Positions 7,906 to 17,611 of a stretch of DNA of 64,000 nt are shown in pieces. This DNA is from Candidatus Binataceae bacterium (GTDB lineage Bacteria > Desulfobacterota > Binatia > Binatales > Binataceae). A program made the translations under genes and the position numbers. Position 1 is the stretch's first letter. Each line of letters starts with the position of its first letter. The stretch is taken from positions 1 through 64,000 of the forward strand of contig JADMIL010000011.1 in assembly GCA_015478645.1 (NCBI GenBank), written 5' to 3'. Under the pieces are notes generated by a model. That model ran no database searches, was not told where the DNA came from, and was given only the letters and a program-made list of their open reading frames with translations.

Positions 7906-9282
7906 ATGACCTCCACGCCGACCTCACCCGCATCGCAGTCGCGAGCGCGCGCCGACCTGCTACGCATATACGCGGCGGCGGTCGCGGCGGCCGATCCACG
8001 CCGGGTGGTCGCGCGGGCGCTCGCCGGCGAGATCGCCGGCGCCGAAGCGATCGCGCGTCAGGTCGCGGAGTCGCGCGCGATCCGTATTCTCGCCGTGGGC
8101 AAAGCGGCGCGCGGGATGGCGGCCGAGGCCGCGCGCTGGTGCGGCGATCGGCTGATCGACGGACTGGTGATTGCGCCGCCGGCGGAGGAATCCGCGCGTC
8201 CCGCGGCCTCTGTCACTGACGCGCCGGCGACCGCCGAGCGGATACGCGTGATGGTCGCGGCGCATCCGCTGCCCGACGCGACCTCGGCGGCGGCGGGTTG
8301 CGCCGCGCTGGAGTTCGCCGCGCGTGCCGCACCGGGTGAGCTGTTGGTCCTGGCGCTCAGCGGCGGCGCGTCGTCGCTGATGGTGGCGGGGGCCGGCGCC
8401 GTCACGCTGGAGGACAAAAACGCGATCGCGGCGGCGCTGATGCGCGCCGGGGCGACGATTCGCGAGCTCAACATCGTGCGGCGGCATCTGTCGGCGCTCA
8501 AGGGCGGCGGCTTGCTGCGGGCGGTAGCGCCCGCCGTGGCAATCGTCAATCTGATTCTTTCGGACGTCGCCGGCAACGACCTCGCAACCATCGGCTCGGG
8601 TCCGGCGGTGGCCGATCCGTCGACCTACACCGACGCGATCGCGGTGCTCAAGCGCCGCGGCCTGTGGGGCCGCGCGCCCGAGCGCGTGCGCGATCATCTC
8701 GAATGCGGCGCGGCGGGCGAATTCGTCGAGACGCTCAAGCCGGGCGACCCCGCCTTGGCGCGGGTCGCCAGCGTGATCGCCGGCGATAACCGTCTCGCGC
8801 TCGAAGCGGCGGCCGGTGCGGCGGGGACGCTGGGCTATCGCGTGGAGCTCTGGGGCGAACTCAAGGGCGAAGCCAACGACGCGGGCCGCGTGCTGGCGGA
8901 TTACGCCGGCGCGATCGCGGGCGATCGGGTCTGCGTGCTCGCCGGCGGCGAGCCGGTGGTGACGGTCAAGGGCGGCGGCCGCGGCGGGCGCGCGCAGCAA
9001 TGCGCGCTGGCGATGGCGATCGCGCTCGACGCCACCGCGCGCGATCGGCGGATCGTGGCGCTGTTCGCCGGCACCGACGGTATCGACGGTCCGACCGACG
9101 CGGCGGGGGCGATCGTCACGCCGGCTAGCGTGGCGCGCGGCGCGGAGGCGCAGGCCGACGCGGCGGCGTCGCTGATGCGCAACGACGCATACAATTTTTT
9201 CCACGCGCTGGGCGATCTGGTGATCACCGGGCCGACCGGCACCAACGTCGCCGACCTCTTCGTCGGTCTGGTCAACTATTGA
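7906..9282 (+). CDS. Glycerate 2-kinase, MOFRL family
   Basis: The 458-residue protein belongs to the GckA/TtuD family, which phosphorylates D-glycerate to 2-phosphoglycerate. The N-terminal domain shows AVGKAARGMA and the LALSGGASSLMV glycine loop. The C-terminal MOFRL domain, from about residue 330, shows LAGGEPVVTVKGGGRGGRAQQ and LFAGTDGIDGPTDAAGA. ATG 7906 fits the family N-terminus. It is the last gene of the metF-folE-rpiA strand run but is separated by 118 bases, so it may have its own promoter. A palindromic repeat follows it. Confidence 0.9.
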   Translation: MTSTPTSPASQSRARADLLRIYAAAVAAADPRRVVARALAGEIAGAEAIARQVAESRAIRILAVGKAARGMAAEAARWCGDRLIDGLVIAPPAEESARPAASVTDAPATAERIRVMVAAHPLPDATSAAAGCAALEFAARAAPGELLVLALSGGASSLMVAGAGAVTLEDKNAIAAALMRAGATIRELNIVRRHLSALKGGGLLRAVAPAVAIVNLILSDVAGNDLATIGSGPAVADPSTYTDAIAVLKRRGLWGRAPERVRDHLECGAAGEFVETLKPGDPALARVASVIAGDNRLALEAAAGAAGTLGYRVELWGELKGEANDAGRVLADYAGAIAGDRVCVLAGGEPVVTVKGGGRGGRAQQCALAMAIALDATARDRRIVALFAGTDGIDGPTDAAGAIVTPASVARGAEAQADAAASLMRNDAYNFFHALGDLVITGPTGTNVADLFVGLVNY

Positions 9283-9327
9283 AACTCGGCGCCGCCGGAC
9301 CTGGCGGACCTCGGCGCAACGCCCATT

Positions 9328-9404
9328 TTGTCATTCTGAACGCAGGTTGCCGCAGCGAAGAATCCCGGGATTTTTCACGTCGCGGACTCCGTTCAGAATG
9401 ACAA
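9328..9404. repeat. Palindromic intergenic repeat, core type
   Basis: The outer arms TTGTCATTCTGAACG and CGTTCAGAATGACAA are 15-bp perfect inverted repeats about 47 bases apart. The interior holds the CGCAGCGAAGAATCCCGGGA block shared with the copies at 42279, 50545 and 61841. It lacks the outermost GGAACCTCTGC arms of the two full elements. It lies between the glycerate kinase gene and the isocitrate dehydrogenase gene, where it could form an mRNA-terminal hairpin. Confidence 0.8.
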
Positions 9405-9526
9405 CTTGAGTCGCGCAAAGTTTCTTCAGCACAGCGAGTGGCGTGCTTTAAGCGCGCCTCTGCGGCATGATGATAGATTGTCCCTCGTCATGAGGATGCG
9501 GCGGTTATTTTTTTGGCTGAGGATGG

Positions 9527-10600
9527 GTGTTCGTGAGACGTATTCAGAAGTGTGCGACTTTGTCGTTCAACGGGAAGAAAAATGGCCATCATGGAGTACC
9601 GGCGACGCTGATCCCGGGCGATGGCGTCGGTCCCGAGGTGATCGGCGCGGCGGTCACCGTGATCGCGGCAAGCGGCGTGCGGATCGAATGGGACGAGCAA
9701 CTGGCGGGCGCCAGCGCTCTCAAGCGCACCGGCTCGCCGGTGCCGCCGGCACTGCTCACCTCGCTCAAGCGCACCCGGATAGCGCTCAAGGGTCCGCTTG
9801 AGACGCGAGTGGGCGAAGGCTATCGATCGATCAACGTCCACCTGCGCAAGACCTTCAACCTGTTCGCCAATCTGCGTCCCACGCACAGCTTTGAAGGCGT
9901 CAACACGCGCTTCACGGGCGTCGATCTGATCGTCGTGCGCGAGAACACGGAAGATCTTTACGCCGGTATCGAGCATCAGGTGACGCCGGGCGTCGTCGAG
10001 AGCATCAAGATCATCACGGCGCGCGCCTCGACGCGGATCGCGCGCTTCGCCTTTGAGTTTGCGCGGATCAACCAGCGCAAGTCGGTCACCGCGATTCACA
10101 AGGCGAACATCATGAAGCTCTCCGACGGGCTGTTTCTGAAATGCGCCCGCCGGATGGCGACCGCTTACAAGGACATCGAGTACAACGAGCAGATCGTCGA
10201 CGCCGCCTGTATGCGCCTGGTCACCGACCCGGCATCGTTCGACGTGTTGCTGCTGGAAAACCTCTACGGCGATATCGTCTCGGACCTGTGCGCTGGATTA
10301 GTCGGCGGTCTGGGCATGGTGCCGGGCGCGAACTACGGTGATCGCGGCGCGATCTTCGAGGCGGTCCACGGCACCGCACCGGATATCGCGGGCAAGAATA
10401 TCGCCAATCCCGTCGCCGCGATCCTGTCGAGCGCGCTGCTGGTCGAGTACCTGGGGCATCTGAAGGCGGCCACGCAAATCCGCACGGCGGTCAACGACGT
10501 CTTGCGCGCCGGCCGGATCCGCACGCCGGACCTCGGCGGCAAGTCGACCACCGACGAAGTGACCGGCGCGGTCGTCAAAGCGATCAAGCGCTCGGCCTGA
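9527..10600 (+). CDS. NAD-dependent isocitrate dehydrogenase family (isocitrate/isopropylmalate dehydrogenase)
   Basis: The 357-residue beta-decarboxylating dehydrogenase matches the small monocistronic NAD-type isocitrate dehydrogenases. LIPGDGVGPEV opens the fold, ENTEDLYAGIEHQ carries substrate-binding residues, and GDIVSDLCAGLVGGLGMVPGAN carries the metal-binding Asp. AVHGTAPDIAGKNIANP is the nucleotide-binding loop. In the TCA cycle it would give 2-oxoglutarate and NADH. LeuB is less likely, because the early substrate segment NVHLRKTFNLFANLRP is of isocitrate type. Start codons are non-ATG (GTG 9527 or 9533), with a GAGG just upstream. Confidence 0.88.
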   Translation: MFVRRIQKCATLSFNGKKNGHHGVPATLIPGDGVGPEVIGAAVTVIAASGVRIEWDEQLAGASALKRTGSPVPPALLTSLKRTRIALKGPLETRVGEGYRSINVHLRKTFNLFANLRPTHSFEGVNTRFTGVDLIVVRENTEDLYAGIEHQVTPGVVESIKIITARASTRIARFAFEFARINQRKSVTAIHKANIMKLSDGLFLKCARRMATAYKDIEYNEQIVDAACMRLVTDPASFDVLLLENLYGDIVSDLCAGLVGGLGMVPGANYGDRGAIFEAVHGTAPDIAGKNIANPVAAILSSALLVEYLGHLKAATQIRTAVNDVLRAGRIRTPDLGGKSTTDEVTGAVVKAIKRSA

Positions 10601-10678
10601 TTGGCGATCGCCGCGCGTGCGGCGCGCCGGCCGTGAGGCTCTTTCGTTAGACGATGCGCTTCGCTATGTATCATCCCC

Positions 10679-11284
10679 ATGGCCAAGCCGCCGAGCGTTA
10701 TGGACGGGAAGGACCGACTGCCGCCCGGCCAGTACCTGACGACCCAGTTTCCGGTGCTGAGCTATGGTCCGGCGCCAAAGTTTAATCCGGCCAAGTGGGA
10801 TCTGCGCCTGATGGGCATGGTCGAGGAGCCGCTGCGCCTGACCTGGGAGCAGTTGCGCGAGCTGCCCAGGGCGACGCAGGTTACGGACTTCCATTGCGTG
10901 ACGACCTGGTCGCGCTACGACAATCGCTGGGAAGGCGTGATGGTGCGCGATCTGATGCGCCGGGTTAAGCTCAAGCCCGACGCGGGCTACGTCTTTATCC
11001 TGTGCGACGGCGGCTACACCACCAATCTGACACTGGCGGAATTTCTCGACGATGACGTGATGCTCGCGTGGGGGCACGACGGCCACGACCTGCATCCCGA
11101 CCACGGCTTCCCGTTGCGGCTGGTGGTGCCCAAGCTCTATGGCTGGAAGAGCGCGAAGTGGGTGCGCGCGATCGAGTTCGCGATCAACGATCGGCGCGGC
11201 TTCTGGGAGGTGCGCGGCTACCATAATCATGGCGACCCGTGGACCGAAGAGCGCTACTCCTTCCAGGAGGATCCCGAGGACTGA
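10679..11284 (+). CDS. Sulfite-oxidase-like molybdopterin oxidoreductase, cytoplasmic
   Basis: The 201-residue single-domain protein is of the oxidoreductase molybdopterin-binding family (YedY/MsrP and plant sulfite oxidase catalytic core). The molybdenum-ligating Cys is in TDFHCVTTWS. The cofactor-binding segments are FPLRLVVPKLYGWKSAKWV and the ending FWEVRGYHNHGDPW. No signal peptide, heme domain or dimerisation domain is present, so it is probably a cytoplasmic enzyme of unknown substrate. It is followed by glpD on the same strand after 82 bases. Confidence 0.87.
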   Translation: MAKPPSVMDGKDRLPPGQYLTTQFPVLSYGPAPKFNPAKWDLRLMGMVEEPLRLTWEQLRELPRATQVTDFHCVTTWSRYDNRWEGVMVRDLMRRVKLKPDAGYVFILCDGGYTTNLTLAEFLDDDVMLAWGHDGHDLHPDHGFPLRLVVPKLYGWKSAKWVRAIEFAINDRRGFWEVRGYHNHGDPWTEERYSFQEDPED

Positions 11285-11366
11285 GGCCGGCCCGGCGACT
11301 GCGGCCGATCGGGTGACGCCGGCCGCCGAAGGCGCGCGGCGCGGCCGGTCCGTGCGCGAAGCCAGC

Positions 11367-12989
11367 ATGGCGCGCCTGGGCGCCGAGACCTTCGACGTTG
11401 CGATAATCGGCGGCGGCATCAACGGTGCGGCGGTCGCGCGCGATGCGGCGATGCGCGGGCTCAGCGTCGCGATCGTCGAGGCCGGCGACTTCGCCGGCGC
11501 CACCTCTTCACGATCGTCCAAACTGATCCACGGCGGGCTGCGCTACCTGCCGCAGGGCCAATTGCGGCTGGTCTACCATGCGCTGCGCGAGCGCGAGCGG
11601 TTGCGCCACCTCACCGCGCCCCATCTGGTAAGTGCGTTGCAATTCCTGTTTCCCTTCTATCGGGGACGGGCGCCCGGCCGGCTTGCGATTTCGAGCGGAC
11701 TGATATTTTACGATCTTTTTGCGATGACGCCGCGTCCAGAACGCCATCGGCGGCTGGGCGTGGACGCAGTGCGCGCAATCGAGCCGGCGCTCGCGACCGA
11801 CGGATTGCGCGGCGGCGCGCAGTTTATCGATGGATGGGGTGACGACGCGCGGCTCACGCTGGAAAACCTGATCGACGCGGCGGCGCATCGCGCGGCGGCT
11901 GCCAATTATGTCGCGGTCGAGGGTTTCGAGCGTAGCGGCGGACGGATCGCGGCGGCCGGCCTGCGCGATCTGGTCGGTGGCGCGACCATCGAGCTGCGCG
12001 CGCGCCATTTCGTCAATGCCACCGGACCGTGGCTCGATGACCTGCGCCGTCTCGACGATCCGGACATCGCGCCGGGCGTGCGCCTGACCAAGGGCGTCCA
12101 CCTGGTGATTTCGAGTGCGCGCATGCCGGTCCGCAATCCGTTGGTGCTGACCGACGGCGCGGGGCGGATCGTCTTCGTGATGCCGCACGGCAAAGCGGTG
12201 CTGGTCGGCACGACCGACACCGACTTCGCGGGCGAACGACGCGCGGTCGCGGCCGATCGCGCCGACCTCGATTATCTGCTGGCGGTGGTCAACCGCGCGC
12301 TGCCGGCGCTCGGACTCGTACCGGACGACGTCGAGGCGAGCTTCGCCGGACTGCGCGCGCTGCCGCTGGCCGCGGGCGGCCGCGCGCCGTCGGCGGTATC
12401 GCGCGAGGAGATGATCGTCGAGAGCCGCACGGGATTGCTCTCGATCGCGGGCGGCAAGCTCACCACGCATCGCCGCATCGCCGAGCAGATTGTCGACCGG
12501 ATCGTCGCGCGCCTCGGCCGGACGGCCAGCGCCTGCTCGACGCGCGTCACGCCACTGCCCGGAGCGCGTCCGGGGATTGACGATCGCGGGATGCAATTCG
12601 TGCAGCTTCCTGAAGAGGTGCGCGCGAGCCTGAGCGGCCGCTATGGCACACGCGCCGCGATCGTCGCGCGGCTCGCCGGCGAGCGCGCCGAATGGGCCTC
12701 GGCGATTGCCCCGGGATGTGCGGTAATCGGCGCCGAGGTGATTCACGCGATGCGCCACGAATTTGCGGTTTCGCTGAGCGATCTGATCGTGCGGCGGCTC
12801 GGCCTGATATGGCGCGACCCGGTCGCGGCACGCGCGATAGCGGCGGGCGCTGCGCGGATGATGGCGGCTGAAGACGGATGGTTGCGTGAACGGACCGACG
12901 CCGAAGTCAGCGCATTTCTCGCCGGCGCCGGATTTCACGATCGCGATCGATTGCGAGCGCGCGCGGCGGTCGAATCGCTGAGACCATGA
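11367..12989 (+). CDS. glpD: FAD-dependent glycerol-3-phosphate dehydrogenase
   Basis: It oxidises sn-glycerol 3-phosphate to dihydroxyacetone phosphate and passes electrons to quinone at the inner membrane. The 540-residue protein begins with the FAD Rossmann motif VAIIGGGINGAAVARDAA and continues with the TSSRSSKLIHGGLRYL segment characteristic of GlpD. It also shows VFVMPHGKAVLVGTTDTDF and a C-terminal helical domain. ATG 11367 is preferred; GTG 11313 is possible. Its stop overlaps the nth start (ATGA), implying translational coupling. A GDPD at 46.4 kb could supply its substrate. Confidence 0.93.
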   Translation: MARLGAETFDVAIIGGGINGAAVARDAAMRGLSVAIVEAGDFAGATSSRSSKLIHGGLRYLPQGQLRLVYHALRERERLRHLTAPHLVSALQFLFPFYRGRAPGRLAISSGLIFYDLFAMTPRPERHRRLGVDAVRAIEPALATDGLRGGAQFIDGWGDDARLTLENLIDAAAHRAAAANYVAVEGFERSGGRIAAAGLRDLVGGATIELRARHFVNATGPWLDDLRRLDDPDIAPGVRLTKGVHLVISSARMPVRNPLVLTDGAGRIVFVMPHGKAVLVGTTDTDFAGERRAVAADRADLDYLLAVVNRALPALGLVPDDVEASFAGLRALPLAAGGRAPSAVSREEMIVESRTGLLSIAGGKLTTHRRIAEQIVDRIVARLGRTASACSTRVTPLPGARPGIDDRGMQFVQLPEEVRASLSGRYGTRAAIVARLAGERAEWASAIAPGCAVIGAEVIHAMRHEFAVSLSDLIVRRLGLIWRDPVAARAIAAGAARMMAAEDGWLRERTDAEVSAFLAGAGFHDRDRLRARAAVESLRP

Positions 12990-13735
12990 AAGCCAAACCG
13001 GTAAAATCCCGAAACCGCCCGCGCCCCGTCCCGACGCCCAGGCAAGTCGCGATGCGCGAGTCGGCTGCGACGAGGGCCGCCCGCGCCGGCGCGATCGCGG
13101 CGACGCTCGGCGAGGTCTATCCCGTCGCACGCATCAGCCTCGATTTCGCCACCCCGTGGCAATGCCTGGCGGCGACGATCCTGTCGGCGCAATGCACCGA
13201 CGCGCGCGTCAACCTGGTCACGCCGGCGCTGTTTCGCGAGCTTCCCGACCCGGCCGCGATGGCCGCGGCGCCAGCCGTGCGGGTCGAGAAATTGATCGCG
13301 ACGACCGGCTTCTTCCGGCAAAAGACCCGCTCGCTGCAAATGGCTGCGCGCCAGATTCTCGATCGCTTCGGCGGCGAAATTCCGGCCCGGCTCGACGAAC
13401 TGGTGACGCTGACCGGGGTCGGCCGCAAAACCGCCAACGTGATCCTGGGCCACGTCTTCGGCCAACCCGGGATGGTCGTCGATACGCACGTGCGACGGCT
13501 GGCGCGCCGTCTCGGTCTGACGCGCAGCACCGATCCCGAACGGATCGAAATCGATCTGCAAAAGCTCCTGCCGCCCGCGGCCTGGACGGGGTTTTCGATG
13601 CGCCTGATTCTGCATGGACGGCGCGTTTGCGACGCGCGCCGGCCGCGCTGCGGCGTATGTGCGCTCAGCTCCGAATGTCCGCGCGTCGGCGTGGTGGACC
13701 GATCGTCCGCTCAGCCGACCGCGCCGGTCTCGTAG
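12986..13735 (+). CDS. nth: Endonuclease III
   Basis: This base-excision-repair DNA glycosylase/AP lyase removes oxidised pyrimidines. The helix-hairpin-helix LTGVGRKTANVILG carries the catalytic Lys and the following VVDTHVRRLARRLGL carries the catalytic Asp. Four Cys at the C-terminus (C-x6-C-x2-C-x5-C pattern, CDARRPRCGVCALSSEC) bind the 4Fe-4S cluster. The basic N-terminal tail of about 30 residues is longer than in E. coli Nth. It overlaps glpD by four bases. Its 3' end overlaps the convergent PEP carboxylase gene by 25 bases. Confidence 0.96.
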   Translation: MKAKPVKSRNRPRPVPTPRQVAMRESAATRAARAGAIAATLGEVYPVARISLDFATPWQCLAATILSAQCTDARVNLVTPALFRELPDPAAMAAAPAVRVEKLIATTGFFRQKTRSLQMAARQILDRFGGEIPARLDELVTLTGVGRKTANVILGHVFGQPGMVVDTHVRRLARRLGLTRSTDPERIEIDLQKLLPPAAWTGFSMRLILHGRRVCDARRPRCGVCALSSECPRVGVVDRSSAQPTAPVS

Positions 13736-16628
13736 GTGATCGCCGAGCCGATTCGCCGCGCGAGGTCGTAGAGCTGGTTGAGCGGGCCGAACAGCGCGCC
13801 GTGCTCGACCGCGTAGGTCAGCGCCGGCTCGGGCCGATAGTTGGCGGGCTCGCCGAAATCGTCGGCGACCACCACGCCGTTTTCCTGCCGCGGAAAGATT
13901 CGCGCGAGACGCTCGACCGCACTGGCCACGTCGAGCTCGAGGATGCGGCCGAGCAGGTCGTCGCGCGTCACGTCCTGCTGCGAGATGAAGGCGGGAATCT
14001 CGGTGGCGATCAGGCAGATGCGCTGGATCACGGCCATGCGGATGGCGTGGAGCAGGATGAGGCGATCGCGGCGCGGCGTTTCGCTCGGCTGCATCAGCTC
14101 GACCAGCCGCAGATGGTCGGCCTGCAGGCGCCGGATCAACCGCGCGACGCGATCATGCCGCGCCAGATTCTCGGTCAGCCGCGCCAGTTCGCGCAGCGCC
14201 TTGGCTCGCACCGTGCTGCGCGTGCGTCCCGAATGGGTCAGCCAGACGCCGGGATCGAGCGTGTAGGTATAGGCGCGCAGCACGTCGAGGTCGGTGGCGT
14301 CGAGCGCCGCGCCGACCAGTTCCAGTGCGCGCCGGAAGCGCGGCGATCGCTCGCGCATCGCGGCGAACATCTCGGGGTCTTTGGCCGCCGCCCGGCCGAC
14401 GCCGTGGAGCGTGTTGGCGAAAAATCCGAGCTGCTGCAGGATCGCGTTGTTGGGAATCGCGCGCAGTTGCGACGGATGGCCCAGCGCGATTGGCCGCGCC
14501 CAGCCCTCGGTCTCTTCCGCACCGGCCGCGAGCCGGTGCGGAAGAGCAGATTGCCGCGAAACAGCCCGAGCAGCGCGGTGTAGTCGGGATCCTCGACCAG
14601 GCTGGTGAATTCCTGCTGGATCGTGGCAAAGAATTCGGCAGCGTAATCGGGCGCGGCGTAGATCGGATCGTTGATCGCCTCGGGATCGTCGACCAGCGAA
14701 AATTCGAGAATTCTGCGCATGCTGGCGATCGCCGCCGCCGGCGTAAAAAAGCGCAGGTAGCCGTCGCCGCCCTGGAAGCTGACTTCCTCCTTCACGCGGA
14801 TGCCGCGCCGCTCGAATTCCGCGCGGCTGGCCGGCGGCGCGGCGTAGCGCAGGCGGTCGCCGAGGGTCAGCGGATGGCCGCCGCGGCCAATCGACTCGCC
14901 GTGCGTGTTGAACAGGATAATTTCGAGCCCGGCGAGATCGTGCCGTTCGAGCAATTGCGCGAGCCTCAAGCGCAGGCGCTCGATGCGAAAGGTCGCCGCC
15001 ATCTGGCCGATAAAGCGGCCCGAGTCGGAAAAGCCGAACTGCACCGCGATGCGCCCCTGGCGCTTCAGATAGTCGCGGTAGTGCGGGCTCTTGAGCGCTT
15101 CGTCGATCACCCGCTCGCCGCGCTCAAAGGCCTCTTCGGTTTCGAACAGCGGCGACATTTCGATTTGATCGGCGACCCCGAACAGGCGCGCGTAATAGAG
15201 CGCCGTGAGCAGCGTGAAGCCGGTCTCGGTCTCGGCAATCAGGAAGCGAATCGGCGTCGCGGCGTCGACGAACTTGACCATCTGGGCGACCGTCATGATC
15301 AGCCGCTTGGCCGAGGCCTGCTCGTCGATCAGCGTGGCAAAGCTGATTTTGGCCGGCTGCACGCGGTCGAGCAGATCGTTGATCGAATTGAAGTAGGAGC
15401 GGCGATTGGCCGGATCGTTGGGCTCGGTGTCGAGCCGCACCAGGCGGCGCACGGCATTGTGCAACTGCGACGAGTTGAGCCGCACGTGCACATGGGCGAG
15501 GCCCAGCCCGTGGGTGCGCAGGCTCGCGCGCATCGCGAGCAGGGTCTCGCGGCGGAGGTCGTCGGGCGCGCGCGCGCTCGCCGCGTCGACCAGCGCTTCG
15601 AGCGGTTTGGTTACGGCCAGCGCGGCGCTCCGCCCGGCGGCCATCGCACGGCCGAAGGCGGCGGTCTCGGCGCCGTCGTGCTCGGCGGCGGCGAGCAATT
15701 CGGCCTGCCCGTTGACGGTCGTAAGCGCCTCGATGAGCATCGTGGCGATCGGTTCGAGCGCCGCCGCAAAGTCGCCCTCGGCCGCGCCGCTGAGGCCGGC
15801 GATCGTATGCAGGTGCGACTCGAGTGCGGCGCGCTTGTCGGCCAGGCGAAGCGCGAAACTGCGCATCCAGGTGATATCCGTGCGGCCGTCCTGATCGTAG
15901 CCGACCCAGGTCGCCAGCGTGACCATCCGCGGCGTCAGTGTCGTCCAGCGGTCGGGCCAGCGCTGGCGCGCGATGCGCAGCGCGGCGCGATTGACCAGAT
16001 CGAGCGCGGTATGCGCGTGGTGCAGCGCCTCGACCGACCATTGATGCTCGACGGCGAGCGTTAAGTCGGCGGGCGGCCGATGAGCCGTGCGGCGCGCGAT
16101 CGCCAGGCGTGCGGCACGGCCCGCGGCGTCGAGTGGCGTGCCGTCGCGGTCGGCGCCAACTGCCAGTTCGGCCAGCGCGCGGGCCAGTTCGAGCGAAATT
16201 GAAAAGGTCGGATGGGCGGTGAAGACGACCCCGAACGAGGAGCGCTCAACGCGCCGGCGGAATTGATCGAAGGCTGCCGCGGACGCCAGACCCGCACTCG
16301 CGCGGGGCGCCAGTCCCCCGATAATCGCCTTGATCGCGTGCTCGTTGGCGGCCGGATCGGTCTCGCCCAGGTAGCGCCGCAGACTCACCGCGCGGTCGGC
16401 AAAGGCCTCGACGGTCAAATCCTGGACGAGGGTTTCGAGGCCCTCGAGAGTGATCTCGCCGCGGTCGATCCGCCGCGTGAGGTTGAGCGCGAAGAGCAGG
16501 ATCGGATTGCTGAAGGGATCGGCGGCGGCGCGTGCCCGCAAGTCAGCGAGGACGGCTGCCAGAGCGTCGGGATTCGGCGCCGCGGCGCCGCGATCGTTCG
16601 ATTCGCCCGCTTGATCCATCGCGGTCAA
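13711..16628 (-). pseudogene. ppc: Phosphoenolpyruvate carboxylase, reading frame broken
   Basis: This anaplerotic enzyme makes oxaloacetate from PEP and bicarbonate. The first reading frame (from ATG 16628) runs through the FTAHPTFS histidine motif, SDSGRFIGQ and FNTHGESIGRGGHP. It reaches LLFRTGSRPVRK near 14510 and then turns into unrelated sequence. The proper continuation lies in another frame: EGWARPIALGHPSQLRAIPN, then NAILQQLGFFANTLHGVG, on to a stop at 13711. Joining the frames needs one extra base (or loss of two) around 14507-14515 and gives about 972 residues, near family length. The break sits beside a perfect 15-bp inverted repeat. It may be a real mutation or a sequencing/assembly error in a hairpin. 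Confidence 0.88.
14512..14546. repeat. Perfect 15-bp palindrome at the ppc frame break
   Basis: CTCTTCCGCACCGGC and its exact reverse complement are separated by five bases. It encodes the LLFRTGSRPVRK stretch of PEP carboxylase. Such a strong hairpin could promote polymerase slippage, in the cell or during sequencing. Confidence 0.85.
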
Positions 16629-16747
16629 CCGTAGCCGACGCGATTAAACGAGTCATGTTCCCCCCGCGCGCATTTCACCTTTGCCAGGAAAACTTGCTAT
16701 GGCTGCGGGCAAGCGCGTGTCGATCTCGAGGCGCGGGAGGGTCGGCC

Positions 16748-17611
16748 ATGGCGGACTTCGGTATCAGCACGGCGGCGACACAGGTCTCGATTCAACCGAT
16801 CGAAATGGGCCAGTGGTGCGAAGCGCACGGCTTCGAGTCGCTGTGGCTCGGCGAGCATTCGCATATTCCGGCGAGCCGCAAGACCCCGTTTCCGCTCGGC
16901 GGCGAGTTGCCAGAATCGTACAAGCAGTTCTTTGATCCGTATATCGGGTTGACCGCCGTCGCCGCGGTGACCAGCAAACTCAAGCTGGGTACGGCGGTCT
17001 GCCTGGTTCCCGAGCATAACGTGATCAATCTGGCCAAGATGATCGCGTGTCTCGATCGCGTATCCAACGGCCGCTTCCTGTTTGGGATCGGCGCCGGCTG
17101 GAACGTCGAGGAAATGGCCGACCACGGCGTCGATTTCAAGGATCGCTGGAAGGTCACGCGTGAAAGTATCCTGGCGATGCGGGAAATCTGGACCAGAGAC
17201 CTGGCCGAGTATCACGGCAAGTTCGTCAACTTCGATGCGATGTGGTGCTGGCCCAAGCCGATGCAGGCCGGTGGTCCACCGGTGCTGATGGGTGCGTGGT
17301 CGCAATGGGCGCCCAAACGCGCCGCCGAGTACTGCAACGGATGGCTGCCGGTAGACGCGGGAATCGACCTCGCCGCAGGTATCGCCGCGATGCGCGCGGC
17401 GGCCGCCGAGCGCGGCCGCACCGGCGAGCATTTCGATCTCAGCGTGATGACCGCCGAGGAGATGAATCCGCCCGGCGGGCTCGAAGCGCGCATCCGCGAG
17501 TATCTGAAAATGGGTTTCAATCGCGTCATGTTCATGATCCCGGCGCTCGGCCCGGACAAGCAATGGCCGATCCTCGAGCGCTACGCGGCATTGATCCGCA
17601 AGTTCGCTTGA
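16748..17611 (+). CDS. LLM-class (luciferase-like) F420-type oxidoreductase
   Basis: The 287-residue TIM-barrel protein is of the luciferase-like monooxygenase class, in the subgroup that often uses coenzyme F420. Typical segments are GFESLWLGEHSHIP near the N-terminus, LGTAVCLVPEHNVINLAKMIACLD, and RFLFGIGAGWNVEEMADHG. GPPVLMGAWSQWAPKRAAEYCNGW follows in two parts. ATG 16748 follows GGGAGG at suitable spacing and begins at the conserved beta-strand. It is divergent from ppc. Substrate and cofactor cannot be told from sequence alone; no F420 genes lie in this window. Confidence 0.85.
   Translation: MADFGISTAATQVSIQPIEMGQWCEAHGFESLWLGEHSHIPASRKTPFPLGGELPESYKQFFDPYIGLTAVAAVTSKLKLGTAVCLVPEHNVINLAKMIACLDRVSNGRFLFGIGAGWNVEEMADHGVDFKDRWKVTRESILAMREIWTRDLAEYHGKFVNFDAMWCWPKPMQAGGPPVLMGAWSQWAPKRAAEYCNGWLPVDAGIDLAAGIAAMRAAAAERGRTGEHFDLSVMTAEEMNPPGGLEARIREYLKMGFNRVMFMIPALGPDKQWPILERYAALIRKFA

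Noticed and set aside
9328-9404. CRISPR repeat
   Set aside because: The repeats are palindromic, dispersed over 50 kb, and never in a regular repeat-spacer array.
11139-11366. Long N-terminal extension of GlpD
   Set aside because: These codons overlap the preceding molybdopterin gene in another frame, are Arg/Ser-rich, and lie before the FAD motif that normally starts GlpD.
14505-14550. Programmed ribosomal frameshift in ppc
   Set aside because: No slippery heptamer is present at the junction (CGGAAGAGACC), and PEP carboxylases are not known to use frameshifting. A mutation or sequence error is simpler.
14325-16064. A 579-codon plus-strand frame opposite ppc
   Set aside because: It mirrors the conserved PEP carboxylase sequence, is Arg/Ala/Gly-rich and carries no recognisable domain.
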